Source: Haloferax gibbonsii ATCC 33959
Lineage (GTDB): Archaea > Halobacteriota > Halobacteria > Halobacteriales > Haloferacaceae
DNA: 64,000 nucleotides
Direction of reading: 5' to 3'
NCBI RefSeq assembly: GCF_000336775.1
Contig: NZ_AOLJ01000019.1
Coordinates: forward strand, 104,836 to 168,835
The notes beneath the pieces were generated by a model that made no database searches, was not told the DNA's origin, and worked only from the letters and a program-made list of their open reading frames with translations. Position numbers and translations under genes: made by a program. Positions 42,313 through 50,638 of this stretch are shown here, piece after piece (the stretch's first letter is position 1; each line of letters opens with the position of its first letter).

Positions 42313-43260
42313 TCAGGCCGCGACCCGCCGCCGGACCGCGACGGCGACCGACACCAGCGTCTCCTTTTTCATCGCCGCGAAGCCGAAGAAGATGGCTCCG
42401 AAGCCGACGAGCGCCGTCGTGTCGATGACGTGTCCGAGGAGCGCCCAGCTCATGAGCGCCGCGACCACGGGCTCGACGTAGCCGATGAGGTTGAGTTCGG
42501 TCGGCCCGAGGCGGTCTAAGAGTTCGAAGTAGAGGAGGAACGCCACCGCGCCGGAGACGAGCGTCAGGTAGAGGAACGACGCGATGCCGGCGGGGGCGAA
42601 CTCGATGGTCGAAAGCGACTCGCCGCGGACGAGTGCCCAGCCGTGAAGCAGGACACCGCCACCGAGCATCGACCACGCCTGCATCGACTGGACCGGGAGG
42701 TCGCTCCGGAGCGGGCGGGTGAGGACCGCACCGAGCGCGAACGACACCGCCGCGAGGAAGATGAGGACGATGCCGAGTCCCTGCGCCGACCCGGACGACC
42801 CCGAGAACGCCGAGACCGGGTCAGCCACGAGCACGGCACCGGCGAACCCGGCGAGCAGCCCGAGCGTCCCGGTCTTTCCCAGCGACCCCTCGGTGAGGAT
42901 AACGGAGGCGAAGACCGCAGTCAGGATGGGCGAGAGGCTGATGATAATAGAGGCCACCGCGCCGGGGACGTGTTCCTGTCCGAGGTAGAGCAGGCCGTGG
43001 TAGGCGGCGATGATGAACACCGCGCCGATGGCCGTCGCGAGCAGTTCGTCTCTGGCCTCGGGTCGCCAGCGGTCGGTGGAGTAGCAGGCGTACGCCAGCA
43101 TCACGAGCCCCGCGAGTTCGTAGCGGAGCGCGGCGAAAGAGAGCGTCGGGAAGAACTCCAAGCCGACCTCGATAGCGACGAACGAGGTGCCCCACATCGC
43201 CGCGAGCGCGACGAAAAGCAGGGGCGTCGTCGGAATGTTTCTCCAAGTGGTTCGCGTCAT
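42313..43260 (-). CDS. EamA/DMT-superfamily transporter divergent from an Lrp regulator
   Basis: A 315-aa ten-helix transporter. 'LAAMWGTSFVAIEVGLEFFP' starts the first half; 'LSPILTAVFASVILTEGSLG' and 'ELNLIGYVEPVVAALMSWAL' are the EamA motifs. It is divergent from an Lrp/AsnC-type gene across 202 bp of AT-rich DNA with an inverted repeat over its TATA region (43292-43314). That arrangement is typical of regulator-controlled amino acid exporters. The two EamA genes converge. Substrate is inferred only. Confidence 0.92.
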   Translation of the reverse strand: MTRTTWRNIPTTPLLFVALAAMWGTSFVAIEVGLEFFPTLSFAALRYELAGLVMLAYACYSTDRWRPEARDELLATAIGAVFIIAAYHGLLYLGQEHVPGAVASIIISLSPILTAVFASVILTEGSLGKTGTLGLLAGFAGAVLVADPVSAFSGSSGSAQGLGIVLIFLAAVSFALGAVLTRPLRSDLPVQSMQAWSMLGGGVLLHGWALVRGESLSTIEFAPAGIASFLYLTLVSGAVAFLLYFELLDRLGPTELNLIGYVEPVVAALMSWALLGHVIDTTALVGFGAIFFGFAAMKKETLVSVAVAVRRRVAA

Positions 43261-43291
43261 GGTCGAATCTGTTTCAGTTCTCAGAGACGCG

Positions 43292-43314
43292 TCTTGTTAA
43301 ATCCTTCTACAAGA
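43292..43314. promoter_or_regulatory. Inverted repeat in the EamA-Lrp intergenic region
   Basis: TCTTGT (43292-43297) and ACAAGA (43309-43314) are perfect 6-nt inverted arms spaced 11 nt apart; the spacer holds TTAAAT, the likely TATA element of the minus-strand EamA gene. The AT-rich DNA 43296-43385 contrasts with the GC-rich surroundings. The Lrp gene has its own CTTACG box near 43434-43439. Operator role is inferred. Confidence 0.5.
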
Positions 43315-43462
43315 GATTTGTTTTGAATTGAATTTTAGAGGAAGAATTCTGGGTTTTGCTGATCTAAAGTTTCTATAATTCGTGATAGTTCGAGAGCGAG
43401 AGAGAGGTGGCGAAAACGGCGGACAGAACAAGGACTTACGTCACCGACCGCAACGAGAGGGT

Positions 43463-43951
43463 ATGGACGAACGCGACGTGCGCCTGTTGAAGGCCATCGC
43501 GGACCTCGGGACGGGCAGTCCCGAGAAGCTACACGAAGCGACAGACATCCCTGTGTCGACCATCCACTACCGCCTGAACAACCTGAAGGACGACGGCGTC
43601 ATCGAGAACGACCTCTACGACATCGACCTAGAGGCGTTCGGACTCGGCGTCACCGTGGTCGTGGAGGTGCTGGCGGACTACAGCGGGTCGTACGAGGAAG
43701 TCGGGAACAAACTGCTGGAGATAGAGGGCGTCACGCAGCTCTACTTCACCATGGGCGAGACGGACTTCATCGTCGTCGCCCACCTCGCGGACTCCGACCG
43801 CGTGGAGCGCCTCATCAGCGACTTCGAGGCGACGCCGGAGGTCGAGCGGACGAACTCGACGTTCGTCATCTCCGCGATGCGCGACAGCCACCGGGCGCTC
43901 CAGAGCTACACGCTGGAGACGCTCCTCGACGAGCTCGGCATCGAGGACTGA
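43463..43951 (+). CDS. Lrp/AsnC-family transcriptional regulator
   Basis: A 162-aa protein: N-terminal HTH ('KAIADLGTGSPEKLHEATDI', 'VSTIHYRLNNLKDDGVI', about 11-48) and C-terminal RAM/ligand-binding domain ('VVVEVLADYSGSYEEVGNKL', 'YFTMGETDFIVVAHLADSD'). Lrp proteins sense amino acids and act locally. ATG 43463. It is divergent from the EamA exporter, so regulation of that gene is the best guess. A short acidic gene follows on the same strand. Confidence 0.94.
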   Translation: MDERDVRLLKAIADLGTGSPEKLHEATDIPVSTIHYRLNNLKDDGVIENDLYDIDLEAFGLGVTVVVEVLADYSGSYEEVGNKLLEIEGVTQLYFTMGETDFIVVAHLADSDRVERLISDFEATPEVERTNSTFVISAMRDSHRALQSYTLETLLDELGIED

Positions 43952-43995
43952 GAATCGGCCGGGGACGTATCACGGTTCGTCGCGTACTATCGACC

Positions 43996-44271
43996 ATGTC
44001 GAACGACGTGCGAACGTGGCTGGTCGAACGGACCTACTCGGACGACGAACAGAACATCATCATCCTCGTGTACGCGACCACCGACGGGACGCGCTACCAC
44101 CGCAAAGAGCGCTCGCTGACGAGTTTCGAGTCCGACGTGCGCGACACCTACGCCGCCGTCGACGTGCCCGAGGACGAACTGGGCCGCGTCTCCGACGAGG
44201 AGACGAGAGCGGCGTACGCGGCCGCCGCGACCGAGATGGCCGAGTCGCACGAGCCGACCGACACGGTCTGA
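43996..44271 (+). CDS. Small conserved hypothetical protein
   Basis: A 91-aa soluble acidic protein: a beta-rich half ('VRTWLVERTYSDDEQNIIIL', 'YATTDGTRYHRKERSLTSF') followed by an acidic helix ('DEETRAAYAAAATEMAES'). I recall it as haloarchaea-restricted with no known function. It ends 16 nt from the convergent histidine kinase. Confidence 0.8.
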   Translation: MSNDVRTWLVERTYSDDEQNIIILVYATTDGTRYHRKERSLTSFESDVRDTYAAVDVPEDELGRVSDEETRAAYAAAATEMAESHEPTDTV

Positions 44272-44287
44272 GAGCGTCGCGGTCGGC

Positions 44288-46396
44288 TCAGTCCGCCGAC
44301 GCGAGCGGGAGCGAGACGACGACGACCGTGCCGGTCGGCTCGTTGTCCTCGAAGTGAATCTCGCCGCCGAACGAGTCGACCAGTTGGTGGACGAGGTAGA
44401 GTCCGAGGCCGGTGCCGGTACTCTCCAGTCCCTTTTCGCCCTTCCCGAAGACGACCGACTTCCGCGCGTCGGGGATACCCGAACCGTCGTCGGCGATGCG
44501 GATGACCGCCATGTCGGCGTCGTCGTCCACGGTCGCCGAGACGGTGACGACGGTGCTGCCGTCGTTGTGCTGGACGGCGTTGTTGAAGAGGTTACCGAGC
44601 ACCGACGCGATGAGCGGGTTCGCGCGCACCGCCACGTCGGGTATCTCGCCGTCGACCTCGAACGTCGCGTGCGGGAACGCCTCGCGGCGGACCGCGAGTT
44701 CGCGCTCGACGGCGTTCACGAGCGACATCGGGCGCGTCTCGACGCCGCCGCCGCTCATCGTCTCCATCAGGTCGCGGGCGACCTCGGTTATCTCGATGGT
44801 GTGGCGACCCGTCGAGAGGATGCGCGAGAGGATGTCCGCGCCCTCTCCGTCGACGTGTTCTCGGAGTAGCTCCGCCCAGCCGACGACGACGGCCATGTCG
44901 TTTCGGATGTCGTGGCGGACGATTCGGTTGAGCGCCTCCAGTTCGGCGTTCGTCCGTTCGAGTTCGCGCTCGCGGGTGCGGCGGGCGGTCACGTCCTGAA
45001 TCGTCCCTCTGAGCGCCGCCACGCGCCCGTCGCGGATGACGGGCTCGCCGCGGGTGCGGACCCACAGCTCAGACCCCTCCGCGGTCACCAGTCGGTACTC
45101 GTCTTCCCACGGGATGCCCTCGGACCGACAGCGGTCCAACAGCTCGCGGACCCGGTCTCGCTCCTCGGCGGCGTAGAACTCGATGGCGTCGTCGACGTTC
45201 GGCTCGTAGTCGAGCGGCACCTCGTGGATGCGCTTGGTCTGGTCGGTCCACGCCAGCGTGTCGGTCGTGAGGTCGAGCTCCCAGCCGCCGACCTTCGAGA
45301 TGCGCTGGGTGCGTTCGAGGAAGTCACGGCTCCGTTCGAGTTCGTCCTCGCGCGCCTTCTGCTCGGAGAGGCTCTGGAAGACGATGACGTTGCGGTCGCC
45401 TTCGAGGGACGTGATGGAGAACCGAACCGGGACGAGCTCGTCGTCGGGCCGGCGAATCGCCACCTCGCCCTGCCACTTGCCGTCGGCTTCGAGCGCGGGC
45501 GGAATCGTCTCTCTGAGCCGTTCGAGCTCCGACTCGTCGTGGAGGTGATTCCAGCCCGTCCCGAGCATCGACTCGGGGTCCGAGTAGCCGCAGATGTCGG
45601 CCGCGGTCTCGTTGACGTACGTGTGCCGGTCGTTCTCGGTGATGGTGACGCCGGCGTCGACGGCGTCGACCGCGCCCTTGAACGCCTCGAGGTCGCGTTC
45701 GCGCCGGCGCTCTTCGGTCACGTCCTCGACCGTCGAGATGAGTCGGTCCCGCCCCGATATCTCGGCGACGGTGAGGCTGACGCGAATCCAGACGGTGTCG
45801 CCCGACGCGTTCTCGATGGGCCACGTGAAGACGGACCCGCCCTCCTCGCGGGCGGTCTCGACCTCGTCGAGGGCGCGTTCGTCGTCGTAGCCGGGGAGGT
45901 CCGCGGTCACGTGCGTCGGACTCGTGTCGATGACCGCCGCGCGGCCGACGCCGAGGATGTCCAGGTAGTGCTGATTGATGTCGACGAGTTCGAGCGTTTC
46001 GAGGTTTCGAACCGCGAGACCGACGTTGACGGCCTCGAAGAGCGCGCGGTGGTCGAGCGAGCCGACGGTGTTCCGGGCGGCGTCGTAGACGACGCGGCCG
46101 AGGTTGTCGAGGTCGTGTTCGTCGGGGGCGGGCCGCTCGAACGAGACGAGCGGAACGCCGTCGACCCGCAGCTTCGAGACGAGCGGCTGACCCTCCGAGT
46201 CCGTGATCCCAGTGGAGACGACGAGACAGTCGATACGAGCGCGTTCGAGTTCCGCGTGGACCGCGTCGAGGTCGTCGACGGCCGAGACGCGGACGTCGGT
46301 CGTCGCGTCGCCGATCGAATCGGGGAGCTCGGTCGCGAGACGCTCGCGAACGGCGGCGTCCTCGCTGACGACGAGGACAGTCAACCGACCAGGCAT
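44288..46396 (-). CDS. Sensor histidine kinase with degenerate receiver and three PAS domains
   Basis: A 702-aa soluble kinase. Residues 1-~110 have a receiver-like fold, but the phospho-acceptor strand reads 'IDCLVVSTGI' with no Asp. Three PAS domains follow ('ALFEAVNVGLAVRNLETLEL', 'AVDAVDAGVTITENDRHTYV', 'ISKVGGWELDLTTDTLAWTD'), then HisKA with the phospho-His in 'RIVRHDIRNDMAVVVGWAE' and HATPase ('NLFNNAVQHNDGS', 'IADDGSGIP', 'GTGLGLYLV'). No membrane helix, so it senses something cytoplasmic. Orphan: no response regulator adjoins. A 20-nt palindrome lies just upstream of its promoter. Confidence 0.94.
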   Translation of the reverse strand: MPGRLTVLVVSEDAAVRERLATELPDSIGDATTDVRVSAVDDLDAVHAELERARIDCLVVSTGITDSEGQPLVSKLRVDGVPLVSFERPAPDEHDLDNLGRVVYDAARNTVGSLDHRALFEAVNVGLAVRNLETLELVDINQHYLDILGVGRAAVIDTSPTHVTADLPGYDDERALDEVETAREEGGSVFTWPIENASGDTVWIRVSLTVAEISGRDRLISTVEDVTEERRRERDLEAFKGAVDAVDAGVTITENDRHTYVNETAADICGYSDPESMLGTGWNHLHDESELERLRETIPPALEADGKWQGEVAIRRPDDELVPVRFSITSLEGDRNVIVFQSLSEQKAREDELERSRDFLERTQRISKVGGWELDLTTDTLAWTDQTKRIHEVPLDYEPNVDDAIEFYAAEERDRVRELLDRCRSEGIPWEDEYRLVTAEGSELWVRTRGEPVIRDGRVAALRGTIQDVTARRTRERELERTNAELEALNRIVRHDIRNDMAVVVGWAELLREHVDGEGADILSRILSTGRHTIEITEVARDLMETMSGGGVETRPMSLVNAVERELAVRREAFPHATFEVDGEIPDVAVRANPLIASVLGNLFNNAVQHNDGSTVVTVSATVDDDADMAVIRIADDGSGIPDARKSVVFGKGEKGLESTGTGLGLYLVHQLVDSFGGEIHFEDNEPTGTVVVVSLPLASAD

Positions 46397-46426
46397 ACCG
46401 GCGAGAAGAGAGCGAGGTTCAAGTAT

Positions 46427-46446
46427 GAACCGACAGCTGTCGGTTC
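46427..46446. promoter_or_regulatory. 20-nt perfect palindrome upstream of the histidine kinase
   Basis: GAACCGACAGCTGTCGGTTC is fully self-complementary. On the minus strand it directly precedes a CATACTTG box (about 46420-46426), about 25 nt from the kinase ATG (46396). This places it at the BRE/upstream activator position. Operator role is inference. Confidence 0.6.
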
Positions 46447-46638
46447 GGAATCACGAGCCGCGGTCCGACCGACCGTCGGACTCGCCCGCGTCGAAGATTC
46501 CAAAGTTCGGGCGAGGAGAAACCGACGAAATCGAACCTTCATCCCCCATCGGACCCGAAGCGTCGAAGCGACAATCGACCTAAACGTGGAGCGCGTACTG
46601 ACACCTGTGGGGCGGACACCACCGCCTCGGTGAACACC

Positions 46639-47013
46639 ATGACGACGACAAACGACTCGACGCGACTCGCGGGCATCGTCCTGCTCGCGCTGGCCGCGCT
46701 GTTCGCGCTCCCCGTCCTCTTCGGGATGGCCGGCCTCGGCGGCGGCATGCCGATGGGGTGGGGCGGCGGCTGGATGCACGACACGTGGATGCACGGCGGA
46801 ACCGGCGGGACCGTCCCGTGGTGGATGTGGGGGATGGGACTGTTCGGCCAACTGCTCGTCCTCGCGGCCGTCGTCGGCGGCGGCGTCCTCCTGTTCCGCG
46901 CCCTGCGCGGCGGGAGCGACGACGCGCTCGACGAACTCCGCCGGGCCTACGCCCGCGGTGACATCGACGACGAGGAGTTCGACCGCCGCCGCGAGCGACT
47001 CGAACGCGACTGA
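46639..47013 (+). CDS. Membrane protein with C-terminal SHOCT domain
   Basis: A 124-aa protein with two helices ('LAGIVLLALAALFALPVLFG' and 'LFGQLLVLAAVVGGGVLLF') separated by a Gly/Trp/Met/His-rich loop ('GGGMPMGWGGGWMHDTWMHG') that could bind metal, then SHOCT 'DELRRAYARGDIDDEEFDRR'. ATG 46639 is chosen over GTG 46630, nine nt earlier. The layout parallels the SHOCT gene at 10516-10983. The His/Met/Trp loop is reminiscent of copper-handling proteins, but that is speculation. Confidence 0.84.
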   Translation: MTTTNDSTRLAGIVLLALAALFALPVLFGMAGLGGGMPMGWGGGWMHDTWMHGGTGGTVPWWMWGMGLFGQLLVLAAVVGGGVLLFRALRGGSDDALDELRRAYARGDIDDEEFDRRRERLERD

Positions 47014-47073
47014 CGCGTCGAAACTCGGGACAGTCGCCGCGTTGCAGGCGAAACGAAGGGGTTCGGCCGGATA

Positions 47074-47121
47074 GCGGTCGGCGAAAGGCGGTCGGCGAAA
47101 GGCGGTCGGCGAGAAGCGGTC
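47074..47121. repeat. 14-bp tandem repeat, about 3.4 copies
   Basis: Unit GCGGTCGGCGAAAG occurs at 47074-47087, 47088-47101 and, with changes in the last bases, 47102-47115, then a partial GCGGTC. It lies between the SHOCT gene and the iron-box gene and has no coding content that I believe. Confidence 0.8.
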
Positions 47122-47189
47122 CCGGGGAGTCGGCGCGCGGCCGCCTCCGTCGGAGAGAGTGCGCACGCCGACCGCAACGACTATAATTA

Positions 47190-47205
47190 TTTAGGCCAAC
47201 CTAAA
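47190..47205 (+). promoter_or_regulatory. DtxR/IdeR-type (metal-dependent repressor) operator-like site
   Basis: TTTAGG-CCAA-CCTAAA is a perfect inverted repeat like the TTAGG...CCTAA boxes bound by DtxR/IdeR/SirR-family repressors, used for iron control in haloarchaea. It overlaps the 3' part of a TATAATTATTTA promoter block (47182-47193) and ends 3 nt before ATG 47209, so binding would block a leaderless transcript. Confidence 0.68.
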
Positions 47206-47208
47206 ACC

Positions 47209-47349
47209 ATGAGTTCGGATTCATCCGATGGGTCGTTCGGTTCGTTCCTCGGTCGCTTTCGGTCGCGGCGAACGCGACTTCGCGTTTCCGCGTGCGTCGC
47301 CGCGAGCCGGTCGATAGCGGTCCCGGAGACGGACGACGAGCGCGACTGA
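47209..47349 (+). CDS. 46-aa protein under a DtxR-like operator
   Basis: ATG 47209 to TGA 47347-47349, reading 'MSSDSSDGSFGSFLGRFRSR', 'RTRLRVSACVAASRSIAV' and 'PETDDERD'. It has a Ser/Gly N-terminus, a basic middle and an acidic end; one Cys. The strong AT-rich promoter with an iron-box palindrome right at the start is the main evidence that it is expressed. Codon use is less biased than in large genes, so it may be a short functional peptide or a remnant of a longer iron-regulated gene. Function unknown. Confidence 0.55.
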   Translation: MSSDSSDGSFGSFLGRFRSRRTRLRVSACVAASRSIAVPETDDERD

Positions 47350-47398
47350 GCGCCGGAGACGGAGACGTCGGGTCGCTCCGCGCTGGTCGCCGCGCGCC

Positions 47399-48631
47399 TC
47401 AGACCTCGACCGTCGCTCCGATTTCTGGAGCCGCGGCCTCGTAGCCGTCGGCCCGGAGTTCCTCGGCGAACGTCGCACAGCGGTCGCCGTGGTTCACGAA
47501 CACCGGCGCGCCGCGGTAGTCGTCGAGAAACGACAGGAGCCCGTGCCGGTCGGCGTGGGCGGAGAAGTCGTACATCTCGGCGCGGGCGGCCACGGGGACG
47601 ACCCCGCCGTTGAGTTCGCACCGGCCGCGCTCGACCAGTTCTCTGCCCGGCGTCCCCTCGACCTGATAGCCGGTGAGACAGATTTTGTTCGTCGGGTCTC
47701 GCCGAATCTCGGGGATGTACGTCATCGCCGGCCCGCCCGAGAGCATCCCGCTCGTCGTCACGATGACCGAGTTCTGCCGGGCGATGCGCTTTCGCTGACC
47801 GTCTCGACCCGAGACGATTCGCGCGTTCGACTTCGCTCGCTTGAGCGCCGCGGCGTCGCGGACGTAGTCGGGGTGGTTCCGGAGCATCCGCAGCACGCGC
47901 GTCCCCATGCCGTCGACGTAGCAGTCGATGTCGTGGGCGTCGAGCACCATGAGAATCTCCTGGGTCCGGCCGATGGCGAACGCGGGGACGACGACGGTGC
48001 CGCCCTCCCAGACGGTCGTCCGCACCGACTCCACGAAGCGCTCTTCGACGGTCGCGCGGTCGTCGTGTTCCACGTCGGAGTAGGTGGACTCGCAGATGAC
48101 CACGTCGGCGTCCGGGCGGTCGGTCGTGCCCGAGACCAACCGCTGGTCGTCGGTGTGGAAGTCGGCGCTGTAGAGCAGACGCGTCTCCCCGTCGTCGACG
48201 AGGACGTGGGCGCTGCCGGGGATGTGCCCCGCGTTGTAGAACGTGACCTCGTGGCCGGCGGCCTCGAACGGCTCGCCGTAGTCGTGGTGTTCCGACTGCT
48301 GGGTCATCCGCCGGACGTGCGTCTCGGTGAACGGGCAGTTGTAGCTCCCGCCGTGGAGTTTGAGCGTGTCGCGCGCGAGCGTCCGGGCGAGTTCGTCGGT
48401 CGGCGGCGTCCAATGGACCGCCGGCCAGTCGTCGCCAGAGAGGAGCGAGGGGACCGTCCCGACGTGGTCGAGGTGGCCGTGCGAGACGACGACGGCGTCG
48501 GGGTCGACGGAGCCGACGGGGAACTGCGGGGGGTTCCCGGTCAGCATCCCGTAATCGAGCAGCAGCGAGTCGTTGACGAGAATCGCGCTGCGCCCGACCT
48601 CCTCGGCCCCGCCGAGGAACTGGAGTTTCAT
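47399..48631 (-). CDS. Beta-CASP metallo-beta-lactamase ribonuclease (CPSF2/RNase J-like)
   Basis: A 410-aa beta-CASP nuclease of the archaeal CPSF2 type. MBL metal motifs are 'VVVSHGHLDHVG' (HxHxDH), 'YNAGHIPGSAHVLVDDG' and 'LLYSADFHT'; beta-CASP motifs include 'VVVPAFAIGRTQEILMVL', 'VIVTTSGMLSGGPAM' and 'MYDFSAHADRHGLLSFL'. There is no KH domain at the N-terminus, unlike archaeal CPSF1. Such enzymes process or degrade RNA by endo- or 5'-3' exo-activity. ATG 48631; divergent from the helical acidic gene at 48717. Confidence 0.94.
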   Translation of the reverse strand: MKLQFLGGAEEVGRSAILVNDSLLLDYGMLTGNPPQFPVGSVDPDAVVVSHGHLDHVGTVPSLLSGDDWPAVHWTPPTDELARTLARDTLKLHGGSYNCPFTETHVRRMTQQSEHHDYGEPFEAAGHEVTFYNAGHIPGSAHVLVDDGETRLLYSADFHTDDQRLVSGTTDRPDADVVICESTYSDVEHDDRATVEERFVESVRTTVWEGGTVVVPAFAIGRTQEILMVLDAHDIDCYVDGMGTRVLRMLRNHPDYVRDAAALKRAKSNARIVSGRDGQRKRIARQNSVIVTTSGMLSGGPAMTYIPEIRRDPTNKICLTGYQVEGTPGRELVERGRCELNGGVVPVAARAEMYDFSAHADRHGLLSFLDDYRGAPVFVNHGDRCATFAEELRADGYEAAAPEIGATVEV

Positions 48632-48716
48632 TGCCGGCAGTACCGACCGGAGGGGCTTTTGCTCGTCGGTCCCGCCGCACTCGACGCTTTTCACGCCGGC
48701 CGTCGTCTCCCGAGGT

Positions 48717-49079
48717 GTGACCGGCTCCGACCCCGAATCCGACCGCGGTGGCGACGACCTCGAACCAGACACCGAGGCCGACCGCGACGACCTCGACCGA
48801 CTGGTGACGACGCTCCACGACCGACTCGCCGCGACGGCGACCCGGCCCGTCCGCGAGGAGGCGAGCCGGTGGCTCGGCGAGGCGGAGGCCGTCGCGGGCG
48901 ACCTCGCGGTCGGCCCGCTCCCGGACGACGAGGTGGTTCGGAGGCGACTCGGCCACGTCGAACACCTGCTGTCGAACGTCGGCGAAACCGAAGACGAGGC
49001 GGCGGACGAACACGTCGCGTCGGCGCGGGCGGCGCTGGCCGACGCGCTGGCGACGCTCGGTGACGGCGGCGGCGAGTGA
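48717..49079 (+). CDS. Small acidic helical protein (GTG start)
   Basis: A 120-aa highly acidic, helix-rich protein with a disordered start ('TGSDPESDRGGDDLEPDTEA') followed by 'DDLDRLVTTLHDRLAATATR', 'EASRWLGEAEAVAGDLAVGP' and a final helix pair. GTG 48717 is the start: no in-frame ATG is near and earlier residues are basic. It is 85 nt divergent from the CPSF2-type nuclease. Recalled as a haloarchaeal family of unknown function. Confidence 0.75.
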   Translation: MTGSDPESDRGGDDLEPDTEADRDDLDRLVTTLHDRLAATATRPVREEASRWLGEAEAVAGDLAVGPLPDDEVVRRRLGHVEHLLSNVGETEDEAADEHVASARAALADALATLGDGGGE

Positions 49080-49170
49080 GTTTGGGGAGACAAAGAGAGG
49101 CGAGACGGGAACCGCGAGAGATACACAGCGAAGCGCGGGGACCGAAAGAAACGCGCGCGCTTCCCGGCGC

Positions 49171-50403
49171 TCAGTTCGAGAACCACTCCCTCGCGGTCGA
49201 CGCGAGGATGGAGAGGTCTTCGAACTTGAGCATGCGGAACATGGCGAGGGGACTGCCGCCGTTGGCGGCGTCCAACTGCTCGTTGGGGAGGCGATGGAGG
49301 TCTTCGAGCAGTTTGTCGTAGCGCTCGTTGGAGGCGCGGTAGAGCATCTCCGTCATGAACAGACGGTTTTTGACCTTCGGCGCGACGCGCTCGTGCCACA
49401 GTTGGTCGTAGATGGCGAGTTCGGACGCGGAGGTGTCGCGCTCGGAGTTCGTGAGCGCGCGGTCGGCGGTCGCCGCCGCGACCCGGCCCGAGCGCATGCA
49501 CTTGTCGATGCCCTCGCCCCACAGCGGGTCGACGGTCGGCACCGTGTCGCCGATGGCCATGAAGTTGTCCGTGCTCATGCGGCCCGGAAGCTGGATGTGC
49601 GCGGAGCCGCGGTGCTGTTTGCCCGCGATGCGCTCCGCGTTCGCGAAGCGCGGGTCGGTGTCGAGCCAGTACTGGAGGTAGTCGTCGATGGTGTAGCCCG
49701 ACTTGGCGTTGTGGCGGTGTCCCTCGTTTTGGATGTAGCAGACGCCGACCTTCGCGGTGTCGCCGCCGGTGTGGAATATCCACGAGTAGCCGCCGGGCGC
49801 GATGTCGTGGTCGAGCCGAAGCATCATCGCGTCGGTGAGGTCGCCGTAGCCCTCGGGCGCGAGGTCCATGCCCTCGAACTCGAACTCGATGCCGATAGCC
49901 TGCTTCTGTCGGTTGAGATCGCACACGTCGAGGGCCTTGGCGAGCGGCGCGCTCGGTCCGGTCGCGTCGATGACGATGTCGGCGTACACTTCTTTGTCGC
50001 CGTTGTACCGGACGCCGACGATTTCGCCGCCCTCCATGATCGGCTTGGAGACGCGCGCGTCGAAGCGGTACTCCGCGCCGTCGGCTTCCGCCTCGTCGAC
50101 GAGCCAGTTCTTGAAGTCCGCGAACTCGAGGACCGCACCGGGCTGGTGCCGGTAGTAATGGTGGTTCGGGGACTCCAAGACGACATCGTCGGTGAAGTTC
50201 ATCACGACCTCGTCGGGGATGTTGAACGAGGCCATCGCCGACGGGAACGTCCCGGCGGTCGACTTGTTGCTTCTGGAGGGGAACTCGTCTTCGGACTCGG
50301 TTTCGAGGACGCACACGTCGTAGCCTCGGGCGGCGAGGTCTCGTGCCGCCTGTCCACCTGCAGGGCCCGCGCCTGCGATAATCACGTCGTAGTTGTCTGT
50401 CAT
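49171..50403 (-). CDS. Geranylgeranyl reductase family flavoprotein
   Basis: A 410-aa FAD-dependent reductase. 'YDVIIAGAGPAGGQAARDLA' (5-24) is the Rossmann FAD motif, 'FMAIGDTVPTVDPLWGEGI' the GD motif that contacts the flavin, and 'NKSTAGTFPSAMASFN' and 'YYRHQPGAVLEFADFKNWLV' typify the archaeal family that saturates isoprenoid chains. Archaeal members reduce double bonds of digeranylgeranyl lipids, or of dolichol phosphate in a Haloferax homologue as I recall. Which of these applies here cannot be told. A long 5' region with AT-rich sequence precedes ATG 50403. Confidence 0.92.
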   Translation of the reverse strand: MTDNYDVIIAGAGPAGGQAARDLAARGYDVCVLETESEDEFPSRSNKSTAGTFPSAMASFNIPDEVVMNFTDDVVLESPNHHYYRHQPGAVLEFADFKNWLVDEAEADGAEYRFDARVSKPIMEGGEIVGVRYNGDKEVYADIVIDATGPSAPLAKALDVCDLNRQKQAIGIEFEFEGMDLAPEGYGDLTDAMMLRLDHDIAPGGYSWIFHTGGDTAKVGVCYIQNEGHRHNAKSGYTIDDYLQYWLDTDPRFANAERIAGKQHRGSAHIQLPGRMSTDNFMAIGDTVPTVDPLWGEGIDKCMRSGRVAAATADRALTNSERDTSASELAIYDQLWHERVAPKVKNRLFMTEMLYRASNERYDKLLEDLHRLPNEQLDAANGGSPLAMFRMLKFEDLSILASTAREWFSN

Positions 50404-50638
50404 TGTAGAGTAGGCATCACCGGTAGGGTTGGTCGTACGCGTTACACACCCTTTCTGTAACAAGCGTGTAATCTGCTTTGGTTTTGAACGGTCGGAAATA
50501 CGGGGGCGTTCGGCGTATTCCGACCGCTCAAAGGCGACAGATACGGCGGAGAGACGGCGGACGATGGAGGGCGCGACACGTCGCTCGACACGGGGAGAGA
50601 CGGTGGCAAACGCGGCCACGGCGCGGCTAAAACTCGGG

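Noticed and set aside
46450-46630. Integrated element or CRISPR leader between the kinase and SHOCT genes
   Set aside because: Only one palindrome and short imperfect repeats; no spacer/repeat array and no mobile-element gene.
47187-50314. Very long minus-strand frames through the CPSF2-type and reductase genes
   Set aside because: They are high-GC shadows rich in Arg and Pro. The conserved frames at 47399-48631 and 49171-50403 explain the DNA.
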